A DNA stretch of 64,000 nt. Source: an uncultured Gemmatimonadota bacterium (lineage in GTDB: Bacteria; Gemmatimonadota; Gemmatimonadetes; Gemmatimonadales; Gemmatimonadaceae). The position numbers were made by a program, and so were the translations under genes. Below, piece after piece: positions 9,001-16,588 of the stretch. The stretch covers positions 796,911 to 860,910 of the forward strand of contig CADEFN010000002.1 of the NCBI GenBank assembly GCA_902826615.1, read 5' to 3'. How positions within the stretch are numbered: the stretch's first letter is position 1; every line of letters begins with the position of its first letter. The notes below the pieces were generated by a model, which saw only the letters and a list, made by a program, of their open reading frames with translations, did not search any database and had not been told where the DNA came from.

Positions 9001-9149
9001 GCACTGGCCGCAACCTCGCCGTCTGGAGCGACTACACCGGCGTGGACCCCGAGGCCACCGTGGGCAACAGTGACACCCGTGGCAACGAAGAGTTCTTCTC
9101 GACGCCGCCGCTCCGTGTGTTCACCATCCGCGCCTCCCTGGGCTTCTGA
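6057..9149 (+). CDS. SusC/RagA-family TonB-linked outer-membrane protein
   Basis: The 1030-residue product has a Sec signal ending SAAAQ (about residue 37), then a carboxypeptidase-regulatory-like domain (GSITGRVTDAASGGPIAAAR, to about 118), a TonB plug (about 135-250, with RIRIRGQASFG, EPLVYIDGVR and IKGPSAATLYGTEAANGVI) and a long beta-barrel ending in Phe (FTIRASLGF), as outer-membrane proteins require. Length is typical. Together with the SusD-like lipoprotein 11 bases downstream it should form a TonB-powered uptake complex for oligosaccharides or peptides. The ribosome site AAGGGGA precedes ATG 6057. No glycoside hydrolase is adjacent, so the substrate cannot be read from context. Confidence 0.95.
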   Translation: MQHTLFGSHHPPRSRAARWLAGALVALAVGSTSAAAQTGSITGRVTDAASGGPIAAARVFISGTQNGTQTADNGNYTIRAVPAGSVELTVTRLGYESKKFTVTVTAGQPVTLNAAINQATFSLAEVVTTVTGQQKKVELGNTIATIGVSEKISEAPVRDLGQLLNGRAAGVQVTSAGATGTGSRIRIRGQASFGLSNEPLVYIDGVRVISNTGSSALGVGGSTPSRMNDINPEEIENIEIIKGPSAATLYGTEAANGVINITTKKGKAGKTTWNFYSENGTLKDPNTYPELWYLFGTRGSTSGQRCVLTDLPTGACRADSLISMNVLNEALTTPLSTGVRQQYGGQLSGGTDRMQYFASGEWEDELGNYKMPQVEIDRLKAERGSEVPDEQVYPNKLNRISLRTNLTAAINPKADLQISSGFITSDQRLPQNEDNGNGLMVAALGGLGRRDLRDSRGVPLLGYRSWPMGDVFARTTSQGIQRFINSFASQYRPTSWLSTRATVGVDITSRVDEAINLFDQGTFQFPARSGQVNNQRTELSQYTVDLGASANRTLWRGWNSKTSVGLQYFRNFFSRTGASGEVLPPGGRTLSLTASARIPSQAQDETITLGTYIEQALSFNERLFLTAAIRADDNSAFGAQFNVVTYPKFSASWVASEESFFPKFSWLNTFRVRSTFGASGQQPGTTDALRFYSGVGTTLTGQVEAPGVTIGALGNADLRPEYSYELEGGFDANMFNNRVNLELSYYRKQTRDAIIDRQVAPSEGFGVATRFENIGSVRNRGLELQLNTRVLDRNWVGLDVTVTGSTNENTLLELGTGVSPIFTGNRNTQYNVPGYPLFGMWGRPLKFADANGDGIVVPGEITYDTLSYVGPSFPTREFAISPSIELLKRKLRVSTQFDYKGGMRKLNNTLRHQCQGGQSCRGLYDKSAPLALQAAAIAANANVFTSFYENGDFTRFRELAVSYQLPDTWARKLRSTRISIIGTGRNLAVWSDYTGVDPEATVGNSDTRGNEEFFSTPPLRVFTIRASLGF

Positions 9150-9160
9150 GGACACACATC

Positions 9161-10531
9161 ATGACTCCGTATCCCAAATCCTCCGCTGTCACCATGACTG
9201 CAGTCATTCGACGCACCCTGGCCGGGGCAGTCCTGGGGGCCATCTCCCTCGGCTGCTCCCCCGACCAGATCCTGGATGTCACCGATCCCGACATCCTCAA
9301 TATTCAGGACTACAGCACCGCAGTAGGTGCCAACGCACTCCGCAATGGTGTGATCTCGGACTTCCAGGCCGTGTACGCCGGCTCCATCGATGGCGTGATT
9401 GTCTCCACGGGCAACCTGGCTGACGAAATCCGCAGTACCGACACCTTCGAAGATCGGCTCTCGGTCAGCTCACGCACGGTGATCGAGAACAACCCGGCCA
9501 TGCTCACCACCTATCGTTCGTTGCACCGGGCTCGGTCGGGCGCCGTGCAGGCCATCAACGTCCTGCGCGCGGTGGCGCCCGAACCCAAGCCGAACATCGC
9601 TGAGGTCTACAACCTCCGCGGCTTCAGCGAGGTGTTCTTTGCCGAGATGTACTGCTCCGGTGTGCCCTTCTCGGCGGAGGCAAATGGCGAGTTCTCGTCA
9701 GGCACCTCACTCACGACCACCCAGGTGTTGCAGCGTGCCGTACAGGCCTTCGACACCGCCCTCACCTTTGCCGATACGAGCAACACCAAGCGTTACATCG
9801 CGCAGATCGGCCGAGCGCGTGCCCTGCTCAACCTGGGACAGTTTGCCCAGGCTGCCGCGGCCGTGCAGGGTGTCCCCACCAACTTCCAGTGGCTCACCTT
9901 CCACTCGCTCAACAGCGGGCGGCAGGAGAACCAGGTGTGGGGTGGTCTTTCGGTGACCGCACCTCGCTACACGGTCATTTCGCGAGAGGGTGGCAACGGG
10001 CTCAACTATCTGCAGACTCCCGCCGACCCGCGCATGCCCTGGGCGGCAACCAACCGTGTGGGGTTCAACTCCCTCCACACAGCACTGCCCGACCAGCGCA
10101 AGTACACGCGCACCGGCTCCATCATCATCGCCGATGGTCTCGAAGCGCGGCTCATCGAACTCGAGGCGCGCTTGCAGGGTGGCACGCAGGCTGACCGAGA
10201 CGCGGTGTATGCGGGGCTCAACACCCTGCGCGCCTCGGGAAGAACCGGCGTGGTACCTCCGCAGATGACCACCGGTGCGCCAACGACACAAGCGGCCGCG
10301 GTCGATCTGCTCTTCCAGGAGCGTGCCTTCTGGATGTGGCTCACCGGCCACCGCCTCGGCGACCTCCGTCGCCTGGTGCGGCAGTACGGTCGTGGGGCGG
10401 AAAGTGTCTTCCCATCCGGCCCGCTCGCTCAGCCCCTCACAGGCAACTACGGCACCGACGTGAACCTCATCATTCCGTTCGAGGAGCGGAACAACCCGAA
10501 GTTCAACGGCTGCCTGGATCGCCGGGCGTAG
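9161..10531 (+). CDS. SusD/RagB-family substrate-binding lipoprotein
   Basis: The 456-residue product has a lipobox (ISLGC; Cys32 from the first ATG, or Cys21 if ATG 9194 is used), so it is membrane anchored. The N-terminal IQDYSTAVGANALRNGVI region and the SusD-type C-terminus (FWMWLTGHRLGDLRRLVRQY and a final IIPFEERNNPKFNG) identify the family. It would cap the SusC barrel on the cell surface and capture substrate. The 11-base gap from susC shows an operon. Length is slightly below Bacteroidota SusD proteins (about 500-550), as is common in other phyla. Confidence 0.92.
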   Translation: MTPYPKSSAVTMTAVIRRTLAGAVLGAISLGCSPDQILDVTDPDILNIQDYSTAVGANALRNGVISDFQAVYAGSIDGVIVSTGNLADEIRSTDTFEDRLSVSSRTVIENNPAMLTTYRSLHRARSGAVQAINVLRAVAPEPKPNIAEVYNLRGFSEVFFAEMYCSGVPFSAEANGEFSSGTSLTTTQVLQRAVQAFDTALTFADTSNTKRYIAQIGRARALLNLGQFAQAAAAVQGVPTNFQWLTFHSLNSGRQENQVWGGLSVTAPRYTVISREGGNGLNYLQTPADPRMPWAATNRVGFNSLHTALPDQRKYTRTGSIIIADGLEARLIELEARLQGGTQADRDAVYAGLNTLRASGRTGVVPPQMTTGAPTTQAAAVDLLFQERAFWMWLTGHRLGDLRRLVRQYGRGAESVFPSGPLAQPLTGNYGTDVNLIIPFEERNNPKFNGCLDRRA

Positions 10532-10555
10532 AGGTCTATCATCGGGGTAACTACC

Positions 10556-10583
10556 GAGGGGCATCCGGCAACGGGTGCCCCTC
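10556..10583. terminator. Bidirectional terminator-like hairpin after susD
   Basis: GAGGGGCA (10556-10563) pairs perfectly with TGCCCCTC (10576-10583) around a 12-base loop, between the convergent susD and the gene at 10601. The U-tract is weak (CTGCTATTCCC). Confidence 0.65.
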
Positions 10584-10600
10584 CTGCTATTCCCATCCAC

Positions 10601-11230
10601 CTAACGGCGCAGAATCACCATCACACTCGCCACGTGACCCGGTTGCCAGAGCTTCTTTGTCTCGATCGCGACAATCGGAGTAGCAATACCAGCTTCTCTT
10701 CGGTAGGTCGTACGCTCCACGCGAAACTGATTCACCTCCACCTCAAACCGTACACCAAGCCAGTCACGCGGGCTGATCTCGCCACCAAGGGCACTCACGA
10801 CGTACGGCACATCATCGCCATGACGGAATGCGTTGCCCGCGCCGAGACTCAGCGTGCCGAGCAGCACTCCTGAGCGCTTGCGCAGCCCCCAGCGCGCATC
10901 GAACGCGGTGAATGGCTCGGCCAGCAAGGTTCGATAGCTGTCCCATTGATGGGTACGTGAGGGATCGAGGGGCGCGGAGACACACTCTGGAGGCCGACGC
11001 GTAACCGGAGCACGCGCGGTCAGCGCCACGTCGGTCCACCCCCACGCCACCCCAACGCGGCCCTGCACCAAGCCACGGGTCCGATACTCAAAACAGGTCG
11101 CGCCAACGCCGGCATTCCCGCCCGCTGCCGCGACCCCGGCCGACATCTCCAACTGCTGCGCGCCGAGCGCACTCGACGCCACCGCGACGACGAGGGCGGC
11201 CCTCCCAGGGATGCTCAGTAACTTGTACAT
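10601..11230 (-). CDS. Secreted protein of unknown function, possibly a small outer-membrane barrel
   Basis: I do not recognise a named family. The 209-residue product has a Sec signal (MYKLLSIPGRAALVVAVASS, cleaved near ALGAQQ). The mature part alternates short hydrophobic and polar stretches with aromatic residues (LVQGRVGVAWGWTDVALTAR, YVVSALGGEISPRDWLGVRF), a pattern seen in small beta-barrels, and ends in basic residues rather than the aromatic residue preferred by barrel assembly. It contains two Cys (in GATCFEY and PPECVS) that may form a disulfide. Its stop codon lies in a CGTTAGGT sequence. It is convergent with susD. Confidence 0.6.
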   Translation of the reverse strand: MYKLLSIPGRAALVVAVASSALGAQQLEMSAGVAAAGGNAGVGATCFEYRTRGLVQGRVGVAWGWTDVALTARAPVTRRPPECVSAPLDPSRTHQWDSYRTLLAEPFTAFDARWGLRKRSGVLLGTLSLGAGNAFRHGDDVPYVVSALGGEISPRDWLGVRFEVEVNQFRVERTTYRREAGIATPIVAIETKKLWQPGHVASVMVILRR

Positions 11231-11468
11231 GCTCCGGGGGACCCGGCCGAGCCAGCGGGCGTCACCGATCCCTGCTGTTCACACCAAGCGTGCCACACTG
11301 CCGCTACTTCGGTTTCCGTGAGCGGGTCAGCCGCGATTCCCGGACTCGTTGACGGGTTCACCCGGGCGCCCCGGACGAACGAGGGATTCGGACCTCTCGC
11401 GGGTATACCAGCGTAGATACAATACGCACCAACACGTTCGCGCTCCCGAACCAGGGCTCACCAGGACC

Positions 11469-13259
11469 ATGGGCATGCAGGCAATTCGTCCCTCGTTTTT
11501 ATCGGGCTCGAGACACCAGCTCCTGGTGTTTCCTGCTTTGCTGACTCTTCTGGCTGCCGGATCGCTCCGGGCGCAGGTCATGGAGATCCGTTCGGCGACG
11601 GCGACCAGCACCGGGCCGACGCTCAATGACGTCAAGCTCATGCAGGCGCAGTTCGAGACCTTCCGGCGCGCCAACCTGCCGATGATGAACCTCGGTCGTG
11701 GGGGCGGCAGCGGCAAATGCGACGAAGTGATCGGTCGCTTCTGCTACTGGTACGACGACAAGGAGGATGCACCACCCGACGAACCCGAGATCATCAAGGA
11801 TCGTCGCCGCACGCTCATTTCGGCCCTCGACAGCAGCTACAGCAATACGCGCGCGGAGCGCTGGACGTCGGGTACGCTGGTCCGTTACCTGGTGGAGGCG
11901 GGAAAGAACGAAGAGGCGATCGCGGCCGCCCGGAAGTGCGAGACCGCCGGGTGGTGGTGCCCCGCGTTGCGCGGCTTTGCCTATCATGCCGCACGCCGGT
12001 ACGCGGCCGCCGACAGCGCATGGACCCAGGCGCTCGCCGCCATGGACGCGCGTGATCGCTGTAACTGGCGCGACCTCAAGCTGATGCTCGACGACGGGCT
12101 CCTGCGCGACTACCGCAACGTGGACTGCGCTGAACGTGAGCTGCAGGAAGCGCGCATCTGGTGGCTGGCACGCCCGATGATGTCGTCACCCGGGAGCGAC
12201 GCCCGCTCGGAGTTTCTCGCCCGCCGACTCTATACCAACTTCCTCCTCGATGCGCCCTCGGTTCACTCGTTAGGGTTCGACGCCGATGAGCAGGAACTGC
12301 TGCTGCGCTACGGATGGCCACGGGCCTGGACGCGCGGCGGCTTCATGCCGGGGACCCGCGAACGCTCCATCACTGGGCACGAACCGGTGCCGGCTCCCCC
12401 CATGCTTCCCACCTCGAGTACGTACCGCAATCCCGCACTCAGTGACTCGGTCGGCTGGCGTGGCAAAGGGCTCCCGGGTGTGCGGGCGCGTTACTCACCC
12501 GAATACGCCCGGCGCCTGATCCCGCTGGTCCACCAGTCGGCAATTTTCCGGCGCGGCGACTCTGCGCTGGTGGTGATGGCCTACGACGTCGGCAACACCC
12601 CGGCCCTGGCCAGTGCCGCTGGAAGTGACAAACTCAGTGCAGCACTTGTCCTCACCCGGGGTGAACCCGATGATGCCGCCATTTCGCGCCTGGAGGCGCC
12701 GGGCACACGGGGCACAATCACCGCGCGCACCCTGTGGGCACCCATGCTCATGAGCGCCGAGGTGGGCAATGCCGGGGCAAGCACCCTGGCCCGCGCCCGT
12801 TATGGCATGCGCGCCACTGACCTTCCCGGCTCCCGCGTGAGCATCTCGGACCTCCTCCTGTTCGAGGCGTACGACGGCATGCCCCGCGTGCTCGACGATG
12901 TGCTCCCGCACGCCATGCCCTCCCACACGGTCAAGGCGGGTGGCAAGGTGGGGATCTACTGGGAGACCTACAACACCAGTCCGTTAGGCGAGGGCATCCA
13001 GGTCGGCATCACCGTTGCCCCGGAGGACAAGGAAGGCAACTGGCTGCGGCGACGGCTCACGTCGCTCAAGCTGGTCCGTGAGTCGCAGCCGGTGTCGGTC
13101 GGGCTCAGTGACGTGTCCTCGAGGGGTCGCGGCTTCACCCCGCGGGCGGTGGTCGTCGACCTCGCCACCCTCAAACCCGGCCGCTACATCATGCAGCTGG
13201 AGATCGTGGCCGAGGGGACCGCACCGGTGCGCGCGGAACGGGTGCTGACCGTGCGGTAA
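11469..13259 (+). CDS. Secreted protein with helical-repeat N-terminal half, unknown function
   Basis: ATG 11469 (or 11475) is the best start, giving about 597 residues with a Sec signal ending SLRAQ; the frame is open upstream to 11349 but that sequence lacks signal character. Residues about 60-210 look like tetratricopeptide-type helices (LVRYLVEAGKNEEAIAAARKCE, GFAYHAARRYAAADSAWTQA). A LLLRYGWPRAW motif near residue 280 resembles the GWxTD-type secreted proteins common in Gemmatimonadota and Acidobacteriota. The C-terminal half looks beta-rich (GGKVGIYWETYNTSPLGEG, LKPGRYIMQLEIV). Four Cys in the N-terminal half may form disulfides. Function unknown. Confidence 0.65.
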   Translation: MGMQAIRPSFLSGSRHQLLVFPALLTLLAAGSLRAQVMEIRSATATSTGPTLNDVKLMQAQFETFRRANLPMMNLGRGGGSGKCDEVIGRFCYWYDDKEDAPPDEPEIIKDRRRTLISALDSSYSNTRAERWTSGTLVRYLVEAGKNEEAIAAARKCETAGWWCPALRGFAYHAARRYAAADSAWTQALAAMDARDRCNWRDLKLMLDDGLLRDYRNVDCAERELQEARIWWLARPMMSSPGSDARSEFLARRLYTNFLLDAPSVHSLGFDADEQELLLRYGWPRAWTRGGFMPGTRERSITGHEPVPAPPMLPTSSTYRNPALSDSVGWRGKGLPGVRARYSPEYARRLIPLVHQSAIFRRGDSALVVMAYDVGNTPALASAAGSDKLSAALVLTRGEPDDAAISRLEAPGTRGTITARTLWAPMLMSAEVGNAGASTLARARYGMRATDLPGSRVSISDLLLFEAYDGMPRVLDDVLPHAMPSHTVKAGGKVGIYWETYNTSPLGEGIQVGITVAPEDKEGNWLRRRLTSLKLVRESQPVSVGLSDVSSRGRGFTPRAVVVDLATLKPGRYIMQLEIVAEGTAPVRAERVLTVR

Positions 13260-13335
13260 GTCGTGGGAACTTGTGGGGCGGGCCGGGCGTGACAAGGTTA
13301 CCGCGCATCGCCCCCGCTCCACACACCGCTCCGAC

Positions 13336-14061
13336 ATGATCCGCCGGTCACGCCGCACCTCCGCCGCCAGCCGCAAAGTCCTTGTGGTCGACATCGGCGG
13401 GACCAATTTGAAGATTGCACTCGCGGGCAGCCGCCGGGTGGTCAAGGTCCCGTCAGGCAAGGATCTGACACCACAGGCCATGGTGAGCCGGGTGAAGAGC
13501 GCCACCCTCGGCTGGCACTACGATGTCGTGTCCATCGGGTACCCTGGGCCGGTCAAGGACGGGAAGCCAGTGAAGGAGCCGGTCAATATCGGTCCGGGCT
13601 GGACCCGGTTTGACTTCACTAAGGCCTTCGGCAAACCTGTCCGCATCGTGAACGACGCCGCGATGCAGGCCATCGGGAGTTACCGCGGCAAGCGGATGCT
13701 CTTTCTCGGGCTTGGCACCGGACTGGGCACCACCATCATCGACTACGGGCATCTCGAGCCCCTGGAACTCGGACACCTGCCCTATCTCAATGGCCAGTCG
13801 TTCGAAGACCATGTCGGCACCCGTGGCATGAAGCGCCTGGGCCGCAAACGGTGGGAAGCGCATGTCCACGCGGTGGTGGAGATTCTTCGCAACGCGATGT
13901 TGTGCGACTATGTGGTGCTGGGTGGTGGCAACGTGAAGCAGCTCACCAGCATGCCCGCGCACTGTCGCTGCGGCAACAATGCCCTCGCATTCAGGGGAGG
14001 GGGGTTGCTCTGGACCAACACCACGGACGCCGGGACGACGCCGAAGGCGAAGAGGCGTTAG
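13336..14061 (+). CDS. ROK-type sugar kinase (polyphosphate-glucokinase-like)
   Basis: From ATG 13336 the product is 241 residues with a basic N-terminus. The phosphate-binding loop VVDIGGTNLKIAL (about residue 20), the catalytic-base motif RIVNDAAMQAIG (about residue 105) and the second phosphate loop FLGLGTGLGTTI (about residue 125) place it in the ROK/hexokinase superfamily. The length fits short polyphosphate-glucokinase-like members. The Cys-rich zinc motif of classical ROK repressors and kinases is absent, although a CRCG stretch appears near the end. The expected reaction is ATP- or polyphosphate-dependent phosphorylation of a hexose in the cytoplasm. The stop codon TAG sits inside CGTTAGGC. 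Confidence 0.75.
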   Translation: MIRRSRRTSAASRKVLVVDIGGTNLKIALAGSRRVVKVPSGKDLTPQAMVSRVKSATLGWHYDVVSIGYPGPVKDGKPVKEPVNIGPGWTRFDFTKAFGKPVRIVNDAAMQAIGSYRGKRMLFLGLGTGLGTTIIDYGHLEPLELGHLPYLNGQSFEDHVGTRGMKRLGRKRWEAHVHAVVEILRNAMLCDYVVLGGGNVKQLTSMPAHCRCGNNALAFRGGGLLWTNTTDAGTTPKAKRR

Positions 14062-14142
14062 GCGGGCCCGGACGAATCACGAATGAGACGCGTATACTCG
14101 CGGGTGACCGCTGTTCTCTGACTCTCGTCATCTGATTGATCT

Positions 14143-15351
14143 CTAACGCCTTCGCCTGCTGCGTTTCGCTCCAGCCGTCCGCTCCCAGCTGGGAATTGCA
14201 CGCTTCATGAACTCGTCGAACATGGGTACGGTGAACGCAGTATCACCGTGAGCCGGGCTCCAGATCATACCCTTCCTGATCAGCCCACTTCGCAGTGGCC
14301 CGACACTCTCCACGGTTGCTTGAAGCATCTCGGCAATGGCGCCTGATCGATGTGGACCGGGTCCAAGCTCTGCCATCGCGCGAAGGTAGTCTTGCTCGCG
14401 CGGAGTTAGTCGATCGAATCGCACCCTGAAGAAATTCTTGTCGAGTGCCTCGGTTGCGGAGCGACTCGCGATATCGACGTCTGCTTTCGCAATTGGAGAT
14501 TTTGCCGCCGCATGCCAGGCATGCTTGCCCCACTCTTGAAGGAAGTACGGGTAGCCTTGCGTTAGCTCGACAATATGCTGAAGTGCCTGGTCCTCGATCT
14601 CCTGATGCTCGTCATGAATTGGTTCACGTACGGCGATCGCGGCGGCGTCGGGCTGAAGTGGTCCGACTTCAGGATAATCGAACAGCCGTTCGGCGTATGA
14701 CTTTGCCTCTCCGGCTAGCGCGGCGACCTGTGGCAGTCCGGCTCCAAAGAGTATTACCGGAAGCCCCTTTTGAGAGATTCTATGGAACGCGACGATCAGG
14801 CTTCTCAGATCTTCTTCCGCGAGGTATTGCACCTCGTCGAGAAAGAGCGCAACGCTCATTTCCGCCGCCTTCGCGGCACTTCCAACTGCCAGTAGCAGGT
14901 CTGGAAGATCAATCTCGAGATTCCCACTATCAGCAGTCTGCGCCTCTGTGACGCCAAGTTCGATCTCTCCCACCGAAACTTTGAAAGCGCTCGCAAACCC
15001 GCGAAGTGCTCCCATGGCGCGTGTCGCATACTCCTTTGCCTTCTCCACCTTACTCAGGCGCACCAGCACTTTTTTCAGCGCGGGGGCAAGGTACTCGGCC
15101 AGTCGCTGTCCTTCCGGTGCCTCCATCTGTGCGATGAGATATCCGGTTTCCTCAGCGATCGTGCTGATTTTGTTGAGGAGTACGGTCTTCCCGACTCCTC
15201 GGAGGCCCAAAAGCATCTGGCTCTTCTCGGGCCGCCCAAGACGAACGCGCGCAAGCGCTATTCTCGCGGCTTGGATGATCTCATCTCGTCCGGCGAGCTC
15301 CGGCGGCGGTGCGCCTGCGCCTGGCGAGAACGGATTTCTTAGCGGGTCCAT
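14143..15351 (-). CDS. AAA ATPase (ATP-binding protein), probably horizontally acquired
   Basis: From ATG 15351 the product is 402 residues beginning MDPLRNPFSPGAG; an in-frame frame extends to 15396 but the internal ATG matches the usual family start. A Walker A motif (LLGLRGVGKTVLLNK) and a Walker B motif (SVALFLDEVQYL) are followed by sensor-like segments (LPVILFGAGLPQ) and a C-terminal winged-helix-like region (LTPREQDYLRAMAELG). Such stand-alone AAA_16-type proteins are often found in accessory regions; the target is unknown. Codon use is visibly less GC-rich than the neighbours and the upstream region is AT-rich, both signs of transfer. No partner gene was found. Confidence 0.8.
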   Translation of the reverse strand: MDPLRNPFSPGAGAPPPELAGRDEIIQAARIALARVRLGRPEKSQMLLGLRGVGKTVLLNKISTIAEETGYLIAQMEAPEGQRLAEYLAPALKKVLVRLSKVEKAKEYATRAMGALRGFASAFKVSVGEIELGVTEAQTADSGNLEIDLPDLLLAVGSAAKAAEMSVALFLDEVQYLAEEDLRSLIVAFHRISQKGLPVILFGAGLPQVAALAGEAKSYAERLFDYPEVGPLQPDAAAIAVREPIHDEHQEIEDQALQHIVELTQGYPYFLQEWGKHAWHAAAKSPIAKADVDIASRSATEALDKNFFRVRFDRLTPREQDYLRAMAELGPGPHRSGAIAEMLQATVESVGPLRSGLIRKGMIWSPAHGDTAFTVPMFDEFMKRAIPSWERTAGAKRSRRRR

Positions 15352-15384
15352 TTTTCTGCCGAGACTGACTTGAGAGACATTATC

Positions 15385-15454
15385 CAATATTACCACACTA
15401 TATATGTATTATCATGATTCCCTTCAGTCAATGACGCGGCTGAGCAATATTACC
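15385..15454 (-). promoter_or_regulatory. AT-rich promoter region of the AAA ATPase gene with two direct repeats
   Basis: On the minus strand TTGACT (15431-15426) and TACATA (15408-15403), 17 bases apart, could be a promoter; TATAGT lies next to the -10. The decamer CAATATTACC occurs at 15385-15394 and again at 15445-15454, exactly 60 bases apart and on both sides of the promoter. This could be an operator pair or a duplication left by insertion. Confidence 0.4.
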
Positions 15455-16588
15455 GTCACTTACCATTCTATTCTTGACGCCATGATGGCTGGTTAGCCGA
15501 GGAAGACCATCCTTTGCGTCACGTGGCTCATATGCCCCACCGCCCACATCCCGCATCCTCGCATCCTTTTCCCATCGCACCACTTCGACAATTTCGACCG
15601 AAAGGCGATCGGGCCCCTCGATCATTACACTGCGACGCCCCGCAAATCGATGCGCGGGCTCGCTGGTGGCGACGCCGGCGACGCGCAAACGAGCGAGGGC
15701 CGCGTCAAAGTCCGTGACCTCGAAGGCGACATGGTCGAGCACCTGCCCACGAGAAGGCACCAGGGGCTGATCACGTCCGCACCGGCTGCCGGTGCATTGC
15801 CTCGGATACCACGACATGGTCCCGTTGGCATATCGCACACTCCCGGCTGGTCCCCTGATGGTGCCGACGGGCTCCAGCGATGGCCAGGTGGCGTCGGCTG
15901 CGGGGACCTCGCACGGACTCCATGCCGGGCGCGGCTGGTCTCGGCCCGCACTATCACGCACCGGGGGCAACTCCATGCCAAGTGCCGACACATACCAGTT
16001 GGCGGCGCACAAGGGCCGCTCGTGGAAGAAATGAATGTGCGAGAGCGAAGGGCGTGTGTCCGGACCACCAGTGACTTCGAACAACACGCCGTCGGGAGCC
16101 ACGAGGTAGCTGAACCCACCCTCACGCGGAGCGGCGGCGGGAGCACTTTGCAGTTTGTCGCGGGTCAGGGTTCCGGCGTACGGCACAAGCCCTGAACGCC
16201 AGGTGCTGCCGGTGTCGTCTGGAGAAATGAAAAGTGGGAGCGGCGTGCCCCCCACTCTTGCCGCCATCTCGGGAAGGGTGCTCGAATTGGCAAAGGCGCC
16301 GATGTGCCAAAAGGCACTCTGTGGCTCGCCGCGATGCAGATCACTGCGCCAGGCACCTGCCGGTGGCCGGTTTACCTGGCGGAAGAGCAGAAGCATGTCG
16401 GCCTTCACCGCAGGCTCACCCGCCTCGGTGACCCGCGAAGCAGCAGGCCAGAGTTTGAGATACCAGGCGATGGCGCGTTCGGGATCCACCGAATTGAGCC
16501 CGACATGGTGCAACCGCGGCGGCACCGCTCCCTGGGCCAGCACCTCACCACCAAGCGCAAGCGTCAGCACGGCGAGCAGCTGTTTCAT
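15428..16588 (-). CDS. Secreted protein with two VOC (glyoxalase-fold) domains
   Basis: From ATG 16588 the product is 386 residues with a Sec signal (MKQLLAVLTLALGGEVLAQG). A first VOC-like module starts PPRLHHVGLNSVDPERAIAW and a second ends with GQVLDHVAFEVTDFDAALAR through DRLSVEIVEVVRWEKD, the usual closing strand. After that, about 45 residues (from ARMRDVGG to IAQPRH) have no VOC character and run into AT-rich DNA next to the AAA ATPase gene, so the original C-terminus may have been replaced. The start overlaps the stop of the upstream hydrolase gene by 4 bases (ATGA), showing an operon. Substrate unknown; many VOC proteins are metal-dependent. Confidence 0.75.
   Translation of the reverse strand: MKQLLAVLTLALGGEVLAQGAVPPRLHHVGLNSVDPERAIAWYLKLWPAASRVTEAGEPAVKADMLLLFRQVNRPPAGAWRSDLHRGEPQSAFWHIGAFANSSTLPEMAARVGGTPLPLFISPDDTGSTWRSGLVPYAGTLTRDKLQSAPAAAPREGGFSYLVAPDGVLFEVTGGPDTRPSLSHIHFFHERPLCAANWYVSALGMELPPVRDSAGRDQPRPAWSPCEVPAADATWPSLEPVGTIRGPAGSVRYANGTMSWYPRQCTGSRCGRDQPLVPSRGQVLDHVAFEVTDFDAALARLRVAGVATSEPAHRFAGRRSVMIEGPDRLSVEIVEVVRWEKDARMRDVGGGAYEPRDAKDGLPRLTSHHGVKNRMVSDGNIAQPRH

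Noticed and set aside
11387-11423. Promoter for the secreted helical-repeat gene based on TACAAT at 11418-11423
   Set aside because: The -10-like box is good, but the only -35-like sequence (TTCGGA at 11387) is about 25 bases away, outside acceptable spacing.
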